From Cellulomonas marina (lineage in GTDB: Bacteria; Actinomycetota; Actinomycetes; Actinomycetales; Cellulomonadaceae), in NCBI RefSeq assembly GCF_900111925.1, contig NZ_FOKA01000003.1, positions 186,001 to 250,000 of the forward strand: a stretch of DNA of 64,000 bases, written 5' to 3'. This document shows positions 25,260-33,516 of the stretch, in pieces. Each line of letters starts with the position of its first letter. The stretch's first letter is position 1. A model generated the notes under the pieces. That model ran no database searches. It was not told where the DNA came from and saw only the letters and a list, made by a program, of their open reading frames with translations. Made by a program: the position numbers and the translations under genes.

Positions 25260-26921
25260 GTGAGCACCACCACCGAGCCGGCTGCGCCGCCGACCGACGG
25301 CACGACCCGCTCGACGACCGGCTCCACCGCCGGCTCGACGGCCGACGCGTCGACCGATCCGTCGCTCGCCACGCCCCCCCGGCTCTCCCTGCGGACGTGG
25401 GCGGACCGCGCCGCGGCCGGGCTGCCGGCGGGCGTCAGGGGCCCGGCGGTCGACCCGCGCGGCCTGCGGACGGGCGTCGTGCACCTCGGCCTCGGTGCCT
25501 TCACCCGCGCCCACCAGGCCGTCTGCACGGAGGACGCGGCCGCCGCGACGGGCGACGACCGCTGGGGCGTCCACGGCGTCACGCAGCGCAGCGCCCGCGT
25601 CGCCGAGCAGCTCGCCCCGCAGGACGGCCTCTACGGCGTCCTCATGCTCGGCCAGGACGGGGCGGGCGCCGAGACGGCGTCGCTGCGCGTCGTCGGATCG
25701 CTGCGCGAGGTGTCGTTCCCCGGCCGCGACACCGCACGCGTGCTCGCGGCGCTGGCGGCCCCGACGACGCACGTCGTCACGCTCACCGTCACGGAGAAGG
25801 GCTACCGCCGCCGCCCCGACGGGACCCCCGACGTCACCGACCCCGACCTGGCGGCGGACCTCGCCGCGCTGGTCGACGAGCTCGACGCACCCGCGTCCCG
25901 CCCCCTCGACGACGCACCCGCGGCGCGCTCGCCGCTGGGGATGCTCCTGCGCGGGCTGGCCCGGAGCCGGCGGGCGGACGCCGGCCCGCTCACCGTGGTG
26001 TCCTGCGACAACCTCAGCGACAACGGCCACGTGCTGGGCGGACTCGTGCACGCCGCGCTGACGTCGCCGCCGGTCGCCGGGCGCGCCGGGGCGGACGCCC
26101 TCGCCGCCTGGGTCGCGACGCACGTGCGGTTCCCCTCGACGATGGTCGACCGCATCGTGCCCGCCACGACGCCGGCCCACCGGAACCGGGCGGCGGCCCT
26201 GCTCGGCCTGCGGGACGAGGGCCTCGTCGTCGCCGAGCCCTTCCTGCAGTGGGTCGTCGAGGACGACTTCGCCGGGCCGCGGCCGGCCTGGGAGCAGGCC
26301 GGTGCGACGCTGACGCACGACGTCGCGCCCTACGAGCGCGCGAAGCTGCGCGTCCTCAACGCGTCGCACTCCGCGCTCGCCTACGCCGGCGCGCTGCGCG
26401 GCCACGCGACGATCGCGGAGGCCGTCGCGGACCCGGACCTGCACGCGCTGGTCCGCGCGCTCGTCGACGAGGACGTGCTGCCGACGCTCGTCGCGCCGGA
26501 CGGCATGGACCTGCCCGCCTACCGCGACGAGGTCCTGGCCCGCTTCGCCAACCCCGCGACCGGGCACACCACGGTGCAGGTCGGCATGGACGGGTCGCAG
26601 AAGCTGCCGCAGCGGCTGCTCGGCACGGTGGCGGACCGGCTCGCGGCCGGCGCGGTCCCGGCCGCGAGCGCGGCGGTGCTGGCCGCGTGGGTGCGCTGGG
26701 TCCGCGCGACCAGCGCGGGCACGGCCGTCGTCGCCGGTCGTGCCGTCCCGCTCGACGACCCGCTGGCCCCCGTCCTGGCCGAGGCGCTGACCGGACCCGA
26801 GGAGGGGCTGGCCGACCGGGTGCTGGGCCTGCGGCAGGTGGTGCCGCCGGCGCTCGCGGGCGACGACCGGCTGCGCGACGCCCTGCGCGCGGCGCTGGCG
26901 GCGCTGCCGGACCGCCGCTGA
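25260..26921 (+). CDS. mannitol dehydrogenase family: fructuronate or tagaturonate reductase
   Basis: The 553-residue polyol dehydrogenase has GVVHLGLGAFTRAHQAV near residue 65 as its nucleotide-binding start. It then has WGVHGVTQRSARVAEQLAPQDGLYGVL, VTLTVTEKGYRR, VVSCDNLSDNGHVLGGLV, FPSTMVDRIVP, EDDFAGPRPAWEQAGA, YERAKLRVLNASHSALAYAG and VGMDGSQKLPQRLL. Its sequence is closest in style to UxuB (fructuronate to mannonate). The dehydratase in this cluster is the altronate enzyme UxaA and no mannonate dehydratase is present. It may therefore work as tagaturonate reductase here. The first 45 residues are low complexity. Confidence 0.88.
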   Translation: MSTTTEPAAPPTDGTTRSTTGSTAGSTADASTDPSLATPPRLSLRTWADRAAAGLPAGVRGPAVDPRGLRTGVVHLGLGAFTRAHQAVCTEDAAAATGDDRWGVHGVTQRSARVAEQLAPQDGLYGVLMLGQDGAGAETASLRVVGSLREVSFPGRDTARVLAALAAPTTHVVTLTVTEKGYRRRPDGTPDVTDPDLAADLAALVDELDAPASRPLDDAPAARSPLGMLLRGLARSRRADAGPLTVVSCDNLSDNGHVLGGLVHAALTSPPVAGRAGADALAAWVATHVRFPSTMVDRIVPATTPAHRNRAAALLGLRDEGLVVAEPFLQWVVEDDFAGPRPAWEQAGATLTHDVAPYERAKLRVLNASHSALAYAGALRGHATIAEAVADPDLHALVRALVDEDVLPTLVAPDGMDLPAYRDEVLARFANPATGHTTVQVGMDGSQKLPQRLLGTVADRLAAGAVPAASAAVLAAWVRWVRATSAGTAVVAGRAVPLDDPLAPVLAEALTGPEEGLADRVLGLRQVVPPALAGDDRLRDALRAALAALPDRR

Positions 26922-26935
26922 GCGACCGAGCAGCA

Positions 26936-26969
26936 GGGCCGTCCCGTGCTCAGGGGGACGGGACGGCCC
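26936..26969. terminator. bidirectional hairpin between reductase and esterase genes
   Basis: GGGCCGTCCCGT (26936-26947) pairs perfectly with ACGGGACGGCCC (26958-26969) over 12 bases with a 10-base loop. It sits 14 bases after the reductase stop and overlaps the stop of the converging esterase gene, so it can end both transcripts. Confidence 0.75.
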
Positions 26970-28173
26970 CGCCCAGCGCGGCCCGCAGCAGCGGCGCGGC
27001 CCGCTCCCCGATGAGCACGTGCGCCGGGCCGTCGGGGTGCAGCCGGTCGCGCATCGGCAGGCGCTCGGCGTTCTCCGGGCCGTACAGGTCGCGCCCGTCG
27101 ACGTAGGTGAGCGCCGCGTCGCCGGCCGCCCGCCGCGCGGCGACCACGTCCGCGAGCACGTCGCGGATGGCCGACAGCGTCAGCCGCCCGTCGACGGCGT
27201 CCGCGGGGGTGCACCGGGTGGCGAACACGGGCGCGTCGGGCGGCGACGCCGGGTCGATGAAGGTCGGGCCGGGGGTGTCCTCGACGAGCGGGCACAGCAG
27301 CGGCGACATGACGACCAGCGGCGTCGTCAGGTGCCCCTCGCGCACGGTGTCGAGGAACCCGTGCACCGCCGGGACGAACGCCCGCAGCCGGAAGCAGTCC
27401 TTGTTCACCACGTTGATGCCGACCTTGACGCTCAGCAGGTCGGCGGGCGCGTCCCGCATCGCCCGGGCGGTGAAGGGGTCGAGCACCGCGTTGCCCGAGA
27501 AGCCGAGGCTGACCAGGTCCAGCCCCGCGCGGCGCGCCGCGACGGCCGGCCACGTCGTCGCCGGGCTCGCCGCGGCCGCCCCGTGGCTGATCGACGAGCC
27601 GTGGTGCACCCACCGGGGCGCGGCCGGGACCACGGTCGCCGGCGGCTCCACCGGCGCGTCGGCCCGCAACGCGTGCAGCACGACGGTCTCCCCCGTCGGC
27701 AGCCACACCTCGACGTCGGCCGGCTCGTCGCCCCGCCCGTCGGTCGGCCCCACGCCCGTCCGCAGCGCGAGCGTCACGGTCGTGCGCGGTCCCGGCCGGG
27801 CGGTCGTCGCCCCCGTGAGCGGGTCCAGCGCCACCGTCCCGGACGGGCCGGCCGCGCCGCACCCCTCCGGCTGCGCGACGAGCGCCCCGCCGACGAGCAC
27901 GTCCCACGGCCCGGGCGCCGCCGGCGGCAGGGGGTGCGTCACGGTCCGCAGCACGGACACGTCGAGGGTGACGCGGTCGGCGGCGGTGCGGAAGCGCAGC
28001 CGCACCCCCGACGGCTGCTCGTCGCACAGCGCGACGAACCCGTCCGGGAACTGCGCGCGTGCCGCGGCGGGCAGCCGGTGCGGCAGCACGCCGCTGCCCG
28101 GCACGTCCTCCAGCCAGGCGGCGCCCCGGACCTCGACGCGGGGATCGGGGAACGGGACGACGGACGCGCTCAC
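26950..28173 (-). CDS. GDSL/SGNH-family hydrolase (possible carbohydrate esterase)
   Basis: The GTG at 28173 overlaps the rhaM stop in a GTGA and gives 407 residues. The first 170 residues form a beta-sandwich (GVRLRFRTAADRVTLDVSVLRTV and following). The SGNH domain starts with HHGSSISHG (nucleophile Ser), then SLGFSGNAVLDPF, KVGINVVN and the terminal DRLHPDGPAHVLIGERAAPLL with Asp and His. This sandwich-plus-SGNH layout is found in carbohydrate acetyl esterases. Pairing with rhamnose mutarotase suggests action on rhamnose-containing oligosaccharides. There is no signal peptide, so it should be cytoplasmic. Confidence 0.82.
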   Translation of the reverse strand: MSASVVPFPDPRVEVRGAAWLEDVPGSGVLPHRLPAAARAQFPDGFVALCDEQPSGVRLRFRTAADRVTLDVSVLRTVTHPLPPAAPGPWDVLVGGALVAQPEGCGAAGPSGTVALDPLTGATTARPGPRTTVTLALRTGVGPTDGRGDEPADVEVWLPTGETVVLHALRADAPVEPPATVVPAAPRWVHHGSSISHGAAAASPATTWPAVAARRAGLDLVSLGFSGNAVLDPFTARAMRDAPADLLSVKVGINVVNKDCFRLRAFVPAVHGFLDTVREGHLTTPLVVMSPLLCPLVEDTPGPTFIDPASPPDAPVFATRCTPADAVDGRLTLSAIRDVLADVVAARRAAGDAALTYVDGRDLYGPENAERLPMRDRLHPDGPAHVLIGERAAPLLRAALGGAVPSP

Positions 28174-28529
28174 CGCGGCTGCGGCGTCGTCGGCAGCCCG
28201 GCCGCCCGGAGCTGGTCCTCGAGGTGGAAGACCTCCTCGAGGACCTGGAACCCCTCGTCCGGGTTGCCGGGGTCGACGAAGAACGCGCTCATCTCCGCCT
28301 GCCAGCGCGGGTTGACGGCCGTGCGCGTCATGGCCTCCTGGGCCGCCGCGTAGTCGTCCGTCTCGAGGTGCCCGACGAGCAGCCCGTCGGACGACAGGTG
28401 CAGGAAGTAGTCCCGCCACCCCGTGTCCCGCAGCGCCTCGAGCATCTCCGGCCACACCGCCGCGTGCCGGGCCCGGTACTCCTCGAGCCGGTCCGGCCGG
28501 ACCCGGGAGATGAAGCAGACGCGCGCCAT
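28170..28529 (-). CDS. rhaM: L-rhamnose mutarotase
   Basis: RhaM interconverts the alpha and beta anomers of L-rhamnose. The 119-residue ferredoxin-like protein has RVCFISRVRPDRLEEYRARHAAVWPEMLEALRDTGWRDYFLHLSSDGLLVGHLETDDY and ends with the acidic FHLED. The His in RARHAAVWPEM and the Tyr-Phe pair are family hallmarks. The ATG at 28529 is preceded by GAGGAG at the right distance, so the upstream in-frame extension is not used. It is the first gene of a two-gene unit with the esterase. Confidence 0.92.
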   Translation of the reverse strand: MARVCFISRVRPDRLEEYRARHAAVWPEMLEALRDTGWRDYFLHLSSDGLLVGHLETDDYAAAQEAMTRTAVNPRWQAEMSAFFVDPGNPDEGFQVLEEVFHLEDQLRAAGLPTTPQPR

Positions 28530-28581
28530 CGGTGCTCCTCGTCGCTGGGGCGACCCGCCCTCGGGCCGCCGGTCCCGGCGC

Positions 28582-28610
28582 ACGCTAGGAACGCCGTCCC
28601 ACCCCGTCAA
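28582..28610 (-). promoter_or_regulatory. sigma-A-type promoter for rhaM
   Basis: On the minus strand TTGACG (28605-28610) and TAGCGT (28582-28587) are 17 bases apart. The -10 ends about 53 bases before the rhaM start. The same -10 hexamer recurs in the promoter of the solute-binding protein gene at 49222. Confidence 0.6.
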
Positions 28611-28634
28611 GCCGCCGCGCCACCCCGGCAGCCC

Positions 28635-28662
28635 TGGACAGGCAAGCGCTTACCGATAGGCT
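28635..28662 (+). promoter_or_regulatory. promoter with internal AAGCGCTT operator, upstream of the oxidoreductase gene
   Basis: TGGACA (28635-28640) and TAGGCT (28657-28662) are 16 bases apart. The palindrome AAGCGCTT (28644-28651), the core of many LacI-family operators, lies in the spacer between them, where a bound repressor would block polymerase. Confidence 0.5.
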
Positions 28663-28721
28663 TGCGATCGCACCCCGTCCCGCCCGGACCGACCGGCCGG
28701 GACCTCCGCGAAGGAGCGGCC

Positions 28722-29861
28722 GTGACCCAGGAGCCCCCCACCCGCCCGCTGCGCGTCGCGCTCGTCGGCACCGGCGCCATCGCGCACGCGCACGCGGCCG
28801 CCGTCGCGGCCGACCCGGGGGCGGAGGTCGTCGCCGTCGCCGACCCGGCCGCGGAGGTGCGCGCGACCTTCACCGAGCGGTTCGGCGTCCCGCGGACCTA
28901 CCCCGACCTGGCTGCGCTGCTCGCCGGCGAGGCCGGCGTCGACGTCGTGCACCTGTGCACCCCGCCCGGCCTGCACCGCGACCAGGCCGTGCAGGCGCTG
29001 AGCGCGGGCGCGCACGTCGTCTGCGAGAAGCCCCCCGTCCTGTCCCTCACCGAGCTCGACGACGTGCTCGCCGCCGCGCGGGCGGCGGACCGGCAGTACG
29101 CCGTCGTCTTCCAGCAGCGCACCGGCACCGCCGTCGGGCACGTGCAGCGGCTGCTGGCGTCCGGCGAGCTCGGCCGTCCGCTCGTCGGGATCTGCCACAC
29201 GCTCTGGTACCGCAAGCAGGAGGACTACTACGCCGTGCCGTGGCGCGGGCGGTGGGCCACCGAGGGCGGTGGCCCCCTGCTGGGGCTCGGGATCCACCAG
29301 CTCGACCTGCTGGCCTTCCTGCTCGGCGACTGGGCGGAGGTCGACGCGCGCGCGTTCCGGCTCGACCGCGACGTGGAGACGGAGGACACCTCGGTGGCGA
29401 CCGTCCGGTTCGCGAACGGTGCCGTGGTCTCCGTCGTGACGACCGCCCTCGCCCCGCGGCAGACGAGCTACGTGCGCGTCGACACCACGACGGCGACGGT
29501 CGAGGTCGAGCACCTGTACGGGCACGACGCCTCCTCCTGGCGGCTCACCCCCGCACCGGGGCGGACCGGTGGCGAGCACCCCGAGGCGCCCGCGTCCTGG
29601 GCGCTGCCCGCCGACGACGAGCCGAGCGGCCACGTCCCGCTCCTGCGCGCGGTGTACGACGCGCTGCGCAGCGGCGGGCCGCTGCCGCCCGTCGCGGCCG
29701 AGCCGTACCGGTCGCTGGAGCTGGTGACGGCGATCTACGCCTCCGCCGCGCTGGGCCGGCCGGTGACGCCCGCGGACCTGGCGCCCGGTTCCCCGCTGCG
29801 CGACGGGTTCGCGCACGACGGCGTCGAGGACCTGCGCGCGCTGTCCACGCACCGGTCCTGA
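28722..29861 (+). CDS. Gfo/Idh/MocA-family NAD(P)-dependent sugar oxidoreductase
   Basis: The GTG at 28722 follows GAAGGAG and gives 379 residues. The Rossmann domain starts with VALVGTGAIAHAHAAAVAADPGAEVVAVAD. The family motif CEKPP is at about residue 105, and GGGPLLGLGIHQLDLLAFLLGDW supplies the catalytic-region His. It should oxidise or reduce a sugar, sugar acid or inositol in the cytoplasm. It is divergent from rhaM with a LacI-type site between them, so a role in rhamnose or uronate metabolism is likely. The exact substrate cannot be read from sequence. Confidence 0.88.
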   Translation: MTQEPPTRPLRVALVGTGAIAHAHAAAVAADPGAEVVAVADPAAEVRATFTERFGVPRTYPDLAALLAGEAGVDVVHLCTPPGLHRDQAVQALSAGAHVVCEKPPVLSLTELDDVLAAARAADRQYAVVFQQRTGTAVGHVQRLLASGELGRPLVGICHTLWYRKQEDYYAVPWRGRWATEGGGPLLGLGIHQLDLLAFLLGDWAEVDARAFRLDRDVETEDTSVATVRFANGAVVSVVTTALAPRQTSYVRVDTTTATVEVEHLYGHDASSWRLTPAPGRTGGEHPEAPASWALPADDEPSGHVPLLRAVYDALRSGGPLPPVAAEPYRSLELVTAIYASAALGRPVTPADLAPGSPLRDGFAHDGVEDLRALSTHRS

Positions 29862-29878
29862 CGCCGAGCCGGCGTCGG

Positions 29879-29921
29879 CATCAGGACGCCGGCGCCCAGA
29901 CATCAGGACGCCGGCGCCCAG
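29879..29921. repeat. 22-base duplication at the 3' end of the TIGR03086-type gene
   Basis: A 21-base sequence beginning CATCAGGACGCCGGCGCC occurs at 29879-29899 and again at 29901-29921, identical and one base apart. The right copy encodes the last residues (WAPAS) and stop of the minus-strand gene; the left copy lies downstream of it. Confidence 0.92.
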
Positions 29922-30619
29922 CCCGGGTCACGACCGGCGAAGCCGAGCAGGCGGTCCAGCGGGGATGCCCCGTCGGGCACCGGCACCTCCGGGCCGAAGA
30001 ACCCGTCGGGCCCCCCGCGGTACTCCGGCGCGATCATCCCGCCGAAGAAGGCGTGCGCGGTGCTCGCGGCGTCCGCGGGCGGTGACCACGGGCGCCCCAG
30101 GGCCGTCGCGAGGTCCCACCCGTGCACCACGTACTCCCCGAGCACCATGCCGGTGGCGCCGGGACCGGCCATCCGGGACTGCGACACGACGACCTCGCCG
30201 GCCAGGACCCCGCCGGCCAGGGCGTCGTCGAGCCGGGAGGCCGCCGTCCGCACCACCTCCACCGGCTCCCGCCCGTCGGCGGCGGCGCGGAAGGCCGCCG
30301 GGTCGGGGCGCGGTCCGCGCCGCGCCGGGTCGGCGAAGGCCACCCCGAAGAAGTCGAGCCACCCGAGCACGTGGTCCTGCAGCGCGGCGACGTCGTAGTC
30401 GCGGCACGGCGTCGGCCGGGCCAGGTCCTCCGGCCGGACGGCCGCGACGACGTCGGCCAGGGCGGCGAGCACGGGTGCCAGCAGCGCGCGGGCGGTCGCC
30501 GGGTCGTGCAGCGCGGGGGGCGCCTCGGCGGGGAACAGCGGCGGCAGCTCGTCGTCGACGGCGGGAGGGGCGGCTGAAGAGGCGGCGGGAGGGGTTGCGG
30601 GGGGCGTGTCGGTCGTCAT
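29903..30619 (-). CDS. TIGR03086-type metal-binding protein (mycothiol-dependent/DinB-like fold)
   Basis: The ATG at 30619 gives 238 residues. After a 45-residue Pro/Ala-rich head, the domain has LADVVAAVRPEDLARPTPCRDYDVAALQDHVLGWLDFFGVAF and later VLGEYVVHGWDLATALGRPW. These carry the Asp and His residues of the maleylpyruvate-isomerase/DinB-like four-helix fold that binds a divalent metal. Many relatives use mycothiol as cofactor, but the reaction here is unknown. It is divergent from an AraC-type regulator 82 bases away. Its 3' end is duplicated. Confidence 0.8.
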   Translation of the reverse strand: MTTDTPPATPPAASSAAPPAVDDELPPLFPAEAPPALHDPATARALLAPVLAALADVVAAVRPEDLARPTPCRDYDVAALQDHVLGWLDFFGVAFADPARRGPRPDPAAFRAAADGREPVEVVRTAASRLDDALAGGVLAGEVVVSQSRMAGPGATGMVLGEYVVHGWDLATALGRPWSPPADAASTAHAFFGGMIAPEYRGGPDGFFGPEVPVPDGASPLDRLLGFAGRDPGWAPAS

Positions 30620-30701
30620 GCCCGCGACGCTAGGCCCGCCCGCGGACACGGCGATTGAAGGAACGCGACAGGCGCGCACGGGCCCGCCCTACGGTGGCCC
30701 C

Positions 30702-31634
30702 GTGCCGGCCGACCCGCCCCTGCCACCCGTGCCGTCCCGCGACGACACGCGCGGCATCGTCGACCCACCGGCCATGCGCGCCGTGGCGACCCTCGAGCGC
30801 TACCCGCCGGGCCCGGTGCTGGAGGGGCTCGTCGACTGGTTCTGGGCGGTCCGCTGGGAGCTGCCGCCCGAAGCGGTGCACGTGCAGCGCGTCCTCACGC
30901 ACCCCGCCTCGCACCTCAGCGTCGGGACCGTCGACCGGGCCGGACGCGTCCTCGACCCGGCCGGCGCCCGCGTGTACGGGGTGCGCAGCCGGCTCGACGA
31001 GCGGCGGCTCGTCGGGACGGGCTGGACCGTCGCCGCGAAGACCTCCGGCGGGCTGGCGGCCCTCACCGGCCGGCCCGCGCACACCCTCCGCGACGCGGAG
31101 GTGCCGCTCGACGAGGTGCTGGGGCCGGTCCTGGGGCCGGTCCCGCGCGCGGTCACGGCAGGCGCCGCACCCGACGCACCCGACGGCTCGGCGGTCGGTC
31201 GCCTCGTCGCGGACGCCGGCGACGAGGCCGCCCGCGTGGACGCCCTGCGGACCCTGCTCGAGCGGGTCGTCGCGGCCCGCCCCGCGGCGGTCCTGGCGCA
31301 GGCCCGGGCCGTCACCGCCGTCGCCGCCCTGGCCGAGCGCGACCGGGAGGTGCTGCGGGTCGAGACGCTCGCGGCCGCGGCCGGCACGGGCGTGCGGACC
31401 CTGCTGCGCCTCTTCGCCGAGCACCTGGGCGTCAGCCCGGCCTGGGTGGTGCGGCGCTGGCGGATCGTCGAGGCGGCGGACCGGGCCGGCCGGGGAGAGG
31501 TCGTGGCGTGGGCGGACCTGGCCGCCGAGCTCGGCTACGCGGACCAGGCGCACCTCGTGCGCGACTTCCGGGCGCACCTCGGCACGACGCCTGCGGCCTA
31601 CGCCCGCTCGGTGGCGGCCCCGGCGACGACCTGA
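30702..31634 (+). CDS. AraC-family transcriptional regulator
   Basis: The GTG at 30702 gives 310 residues. The N-terminal part (ERYPPGPVLEGLVDWFWAVRWELPPEAVHVQRVLTHPASHLSVG) matches the DUF6597 effector domain often fused to AraC DNA-binding domains. The C-terminal double helix-turn-helix runs from VETLAAAAGTGVRTLLRLFAEHLGVSPAWVVRRWRIVEAADR to WADLAAELGYADQAHLVRDFRAHLGTTPAAYA. It is divergent from the TIGR03086-type gene and probably regulates it. Confidence 0.88.
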   Translation: MPADPPLPPVPSRDDTRGIVDPPAMRAVATLERYPPGPVLEGLVDWFWAVRWELPPEAVHVQRVLTHPASHLSVGTVDRAGRVLDPAGARVYGVRSRLDERRLVGTGWTVAAKTSGGLAALTGRPAHTLRDAEVPLDEVLGPVLGPVPRAVTAGAAPDAPDGSAVGRLVADAGDEAARVDALRTLLERVVAARPAAVLAQARAVTAVAALAERDREVLRVETLAAAAGTGVRTLLRLFAEHLGVSPAWVVRRWRIVEAADRAGRGEVVAWADLAAELGYADQAHLVRDFRAHLGTTPAAYARSVAAPATT

Positions 31635-31655
31635 CGCCGGCGGACCTCCGCGAGG

Positions 31656-33392
31656 ATGGGCCACGTGCCCTACGTCGTCCTCGCCCCCGCGCCCGGCGGC
31701 CCGGGAGGCGGCTGGGACCTGGTCGACGTGGACGACGAGGGGACCACCGGCGCGAGGGCTCGCGTCGCGGCGTCGGGCCTGGCCGCCGCCGTGGCGGCGC
31801 GGGAGGCGCGAGAGGATCGCGACCGTCCCCGCTGGGTGTGGGACCGCACGGCGCTGCGCTACCCGCCCCTGCTCGCCGCCGGCGTCCGCGTCGAGCGCTG
31901 CCACGACCTGGCCCTCGCGGACGCCGTGCTGCGCGCCAGCACCCGGTGCACGCCCCCGCCGCACGACGGGGCGATCCTGCCCGCGGCCACGCCGCCGGCG
32001 ACGATGGCGCCGGCCGACGCCGCCCCCACGCTGTTCGACGCGGTCGCCACGGAGGACCCCGGCCCCGGCGTCGCCCCCGCCCCGGGCGACGGGCCCGGCG
32101 CCGACGCGCTCGTCGCCGCCCTGCGCCACCAGCTCGCGGCGCTCGCCACCGACGCGGAGCCCGGCCGGCTGCGCCTGCTCCTGGCGGCGGAGTCGTCCGG
32201 CGCCCTCGTCGCCGCCGAGATGGAGCACGACGGCCTGCCGTGGGACGTGGCCGAGCACGACCGGCTCCTCACCGGGCTGCTGGGGCCCCGACCACCGACC
32301 GGCCGGCGCCCGGCAGGGCTGGAGGCCCTGGCCGACGAGGTGCGCGAGGCACTGTCCCAGCCCGCGCTGAACCCCGACTCGCAGCCGGAGCTCCTCGCGG
32401 CCCTGCGGCGGGCGGGCTGCCCGGTGGCCTCGACGAGCCGGTGGGAGGTCCGGCGGCTCGAGCACCCCGTCCGCGAGCCGCTGCTGGCGTACAAGAAGCT
32501 GTCCCGCCTGCTCGGGGCCAACGGCTGGGCGTGGATGGACCGCTGGGTCCGCGAGGGGCGGTTCCGCGCCGGGTACGTCGTCGCGGGCGTGGTCAGCGGC
32601 CGGTGGGCCACGAGCGGCGGCGGCGCCCTGCAGCTGCCGAAGGAGGTCCGCGGGGCCGTGCGCGCCGACCCGGGCTGGCGTCTCGTCGTCGCCGACGCCG
32701 CGCAGCTCGAGCCGCGCGTGCTCGCCGCGATGAGCGGCGACCGGGCGATGGCGGCCGCGGGGCGCCACCGCGACCTGTACCAGGGCGTCGTCGACGCCGG
32801 CACCGTCGCCACCCGCGACGAGGCCAAGTACGCGATGCTCGGCGCGATCTACGGGGCGACCTCGGGGGCCGGCGGCGCACTCATGCCGCGGCTGACCCGC
32901 GCCTACCCGCAGGCGGTCGCGCTCGTCGAGGACGCCGCCCGCGCGGGTGAGCGCGGCGAGGTCGTCACCACCTGGCTCGGCCGGTCCTCCCCGCCCCCGG
33001 GGCCCCGGTGGCGCGACGAGGTGGCCGCCGCGACCGACGAGGGCTCGTCGGCCGACGAGGTGCGCGCGGCGCGCCGCCGGGCGCGCGACCAGGGCCGCTT
33101 CACGCGCAACTTCGTGGTCCAGGGCACCGCCGCGGAGTGGGCGCTGTGCTGGCTGGCGTCCCTGCGCCGCCGCCTGCGCGCGCTGCCGGTCGACGGGCCC
33201 GGGCGCGCACCGCACCTGGTCTTCTTCCTGCACGACGAGGTGCTGGTGCACACGCCGGCACCGCTCGCGGACGCCGTGGCCGACGCGGTGCGGGCCGCCG
33301 CCGACGAGGCCGGGCGGCTGCTCTTCGGCGCCGTCGGCGTCGAGTTCGCCCTCGACGTCGCGGTGGTGGGCTCCTACGACGAGGCCCCGTGA
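31656..33392 (+). CDS. family-A DNA polymerase-like protein (bifunctional 3'-5' exonuclease/DNA polymerase family)
   Basis: The 578-residue protein has the palm motifs of Pol I. Motif A is VVADAAQLEPRVLAAMSGD with Asp347. The O-helix-like motif B is RDEAKYAMLGAIYGATSG. Motif C is FLHDEVLVH with Asp527. The N-terminal 200 residues, where an exonuclease domain would sit, keep little of it and lack the DxE metal motif, so proofreading is doubtful. It is a second, short actinobacterial Pol I-like protein whose cellular role is not settled. The true start may be the GTG three codons downstream of the ATG at 31656. Confidence 0.85.
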   Translation: MGHVPYVVLAPAPGGPGGGWDLVDVDDEGTTGARARVAASGLAAAVAAREAREDRDRPRWVWDRTALRYPPLLAAGVRVERCHDLALADAVLRASTRCTPPPHDGAILPAATPPATMAPADAAPTLFDAVATEDPGPGVAPAPGDGPGADALVAALRHQLAALATDAEPGRLRLLLAAESSGALVAAEMEHDGLPWDVAEHDRLLTGLLGPRPPTGRRPAGLEALADEVREALSQPALNPDSQPELLAALRRAGCPVASTSRWEVRRLEHPVREPLLAYKKLSRLLGANGWAWMDRWVREGRFRAGYVVAGVVSGRWATSGGGALQLPKEVRGAVRADPGWRLVVADAAQLEPRVLAAMSGDRAMAAAGRHRDLYQGVVDAGTVATRDEAKYAMLGAIYGATSGAGGALMPRLTRAYPQAVALVEDAARAGERGEVVTTWLGRSSPPPGPRWRDEVAAATDEGSSADEVRAARRRARDQGRFTRNFVVQGTAAEWALCWLASLRRRLRALPVDGPGRAPHLVFFLHDEVLVHTPAPLADAVADAVRAAADEAGRLLFGAVGVEFALDVAVVGSYDEAP

Positions 33393-33399
33393 CGCGCCA

Positions 33400-33438
33400 C
33401 GACGCCCCTCCTCGACCAGGTGCCGGGGAGGGGCGTCG
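33400..33438. terminator. bidirectional hairpin between polymerase and GH43 genes
   Basis: CGACGCCCCTCC (33400-33411) pairs perfectly with GGAGGGGCGTCG (33427-33438) across a 15-base loop, seven bases after the polymerase stop. It lies between convergent genes and suits both directions. Confidence 0.7.
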
Positions 33439-33464
33439 CGGCCGGTCGCAGGACCGGTGCGGGG

Positions 33465-33516
33465 GTCGGCGCAGTCGGTCGGCGCGGGCGGTCGGCGCAG
33501 GCGGTCAGCGCAGGCG
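33465..33516. repeat. 13-base tandem repeat at the GH43 3' end
   Basis: Four 13-base units run GTCGGCGCAGTCG, GTCGGCGCGGGCG, GTCGGCGCAGGCG and GTCAGCGCAGGCG. The last one contains the stop codon (TCA on the plus strand) and final codons of the GH43 gene. The others extend downstream with the stop changed. Confidence 0.9.

Noticed and set aside
30630..33251. Large minus-strand frame opposite the AraC and polymerase-like genes.
   Set aside because: No domain; composition is typical of GC-rich antisense.
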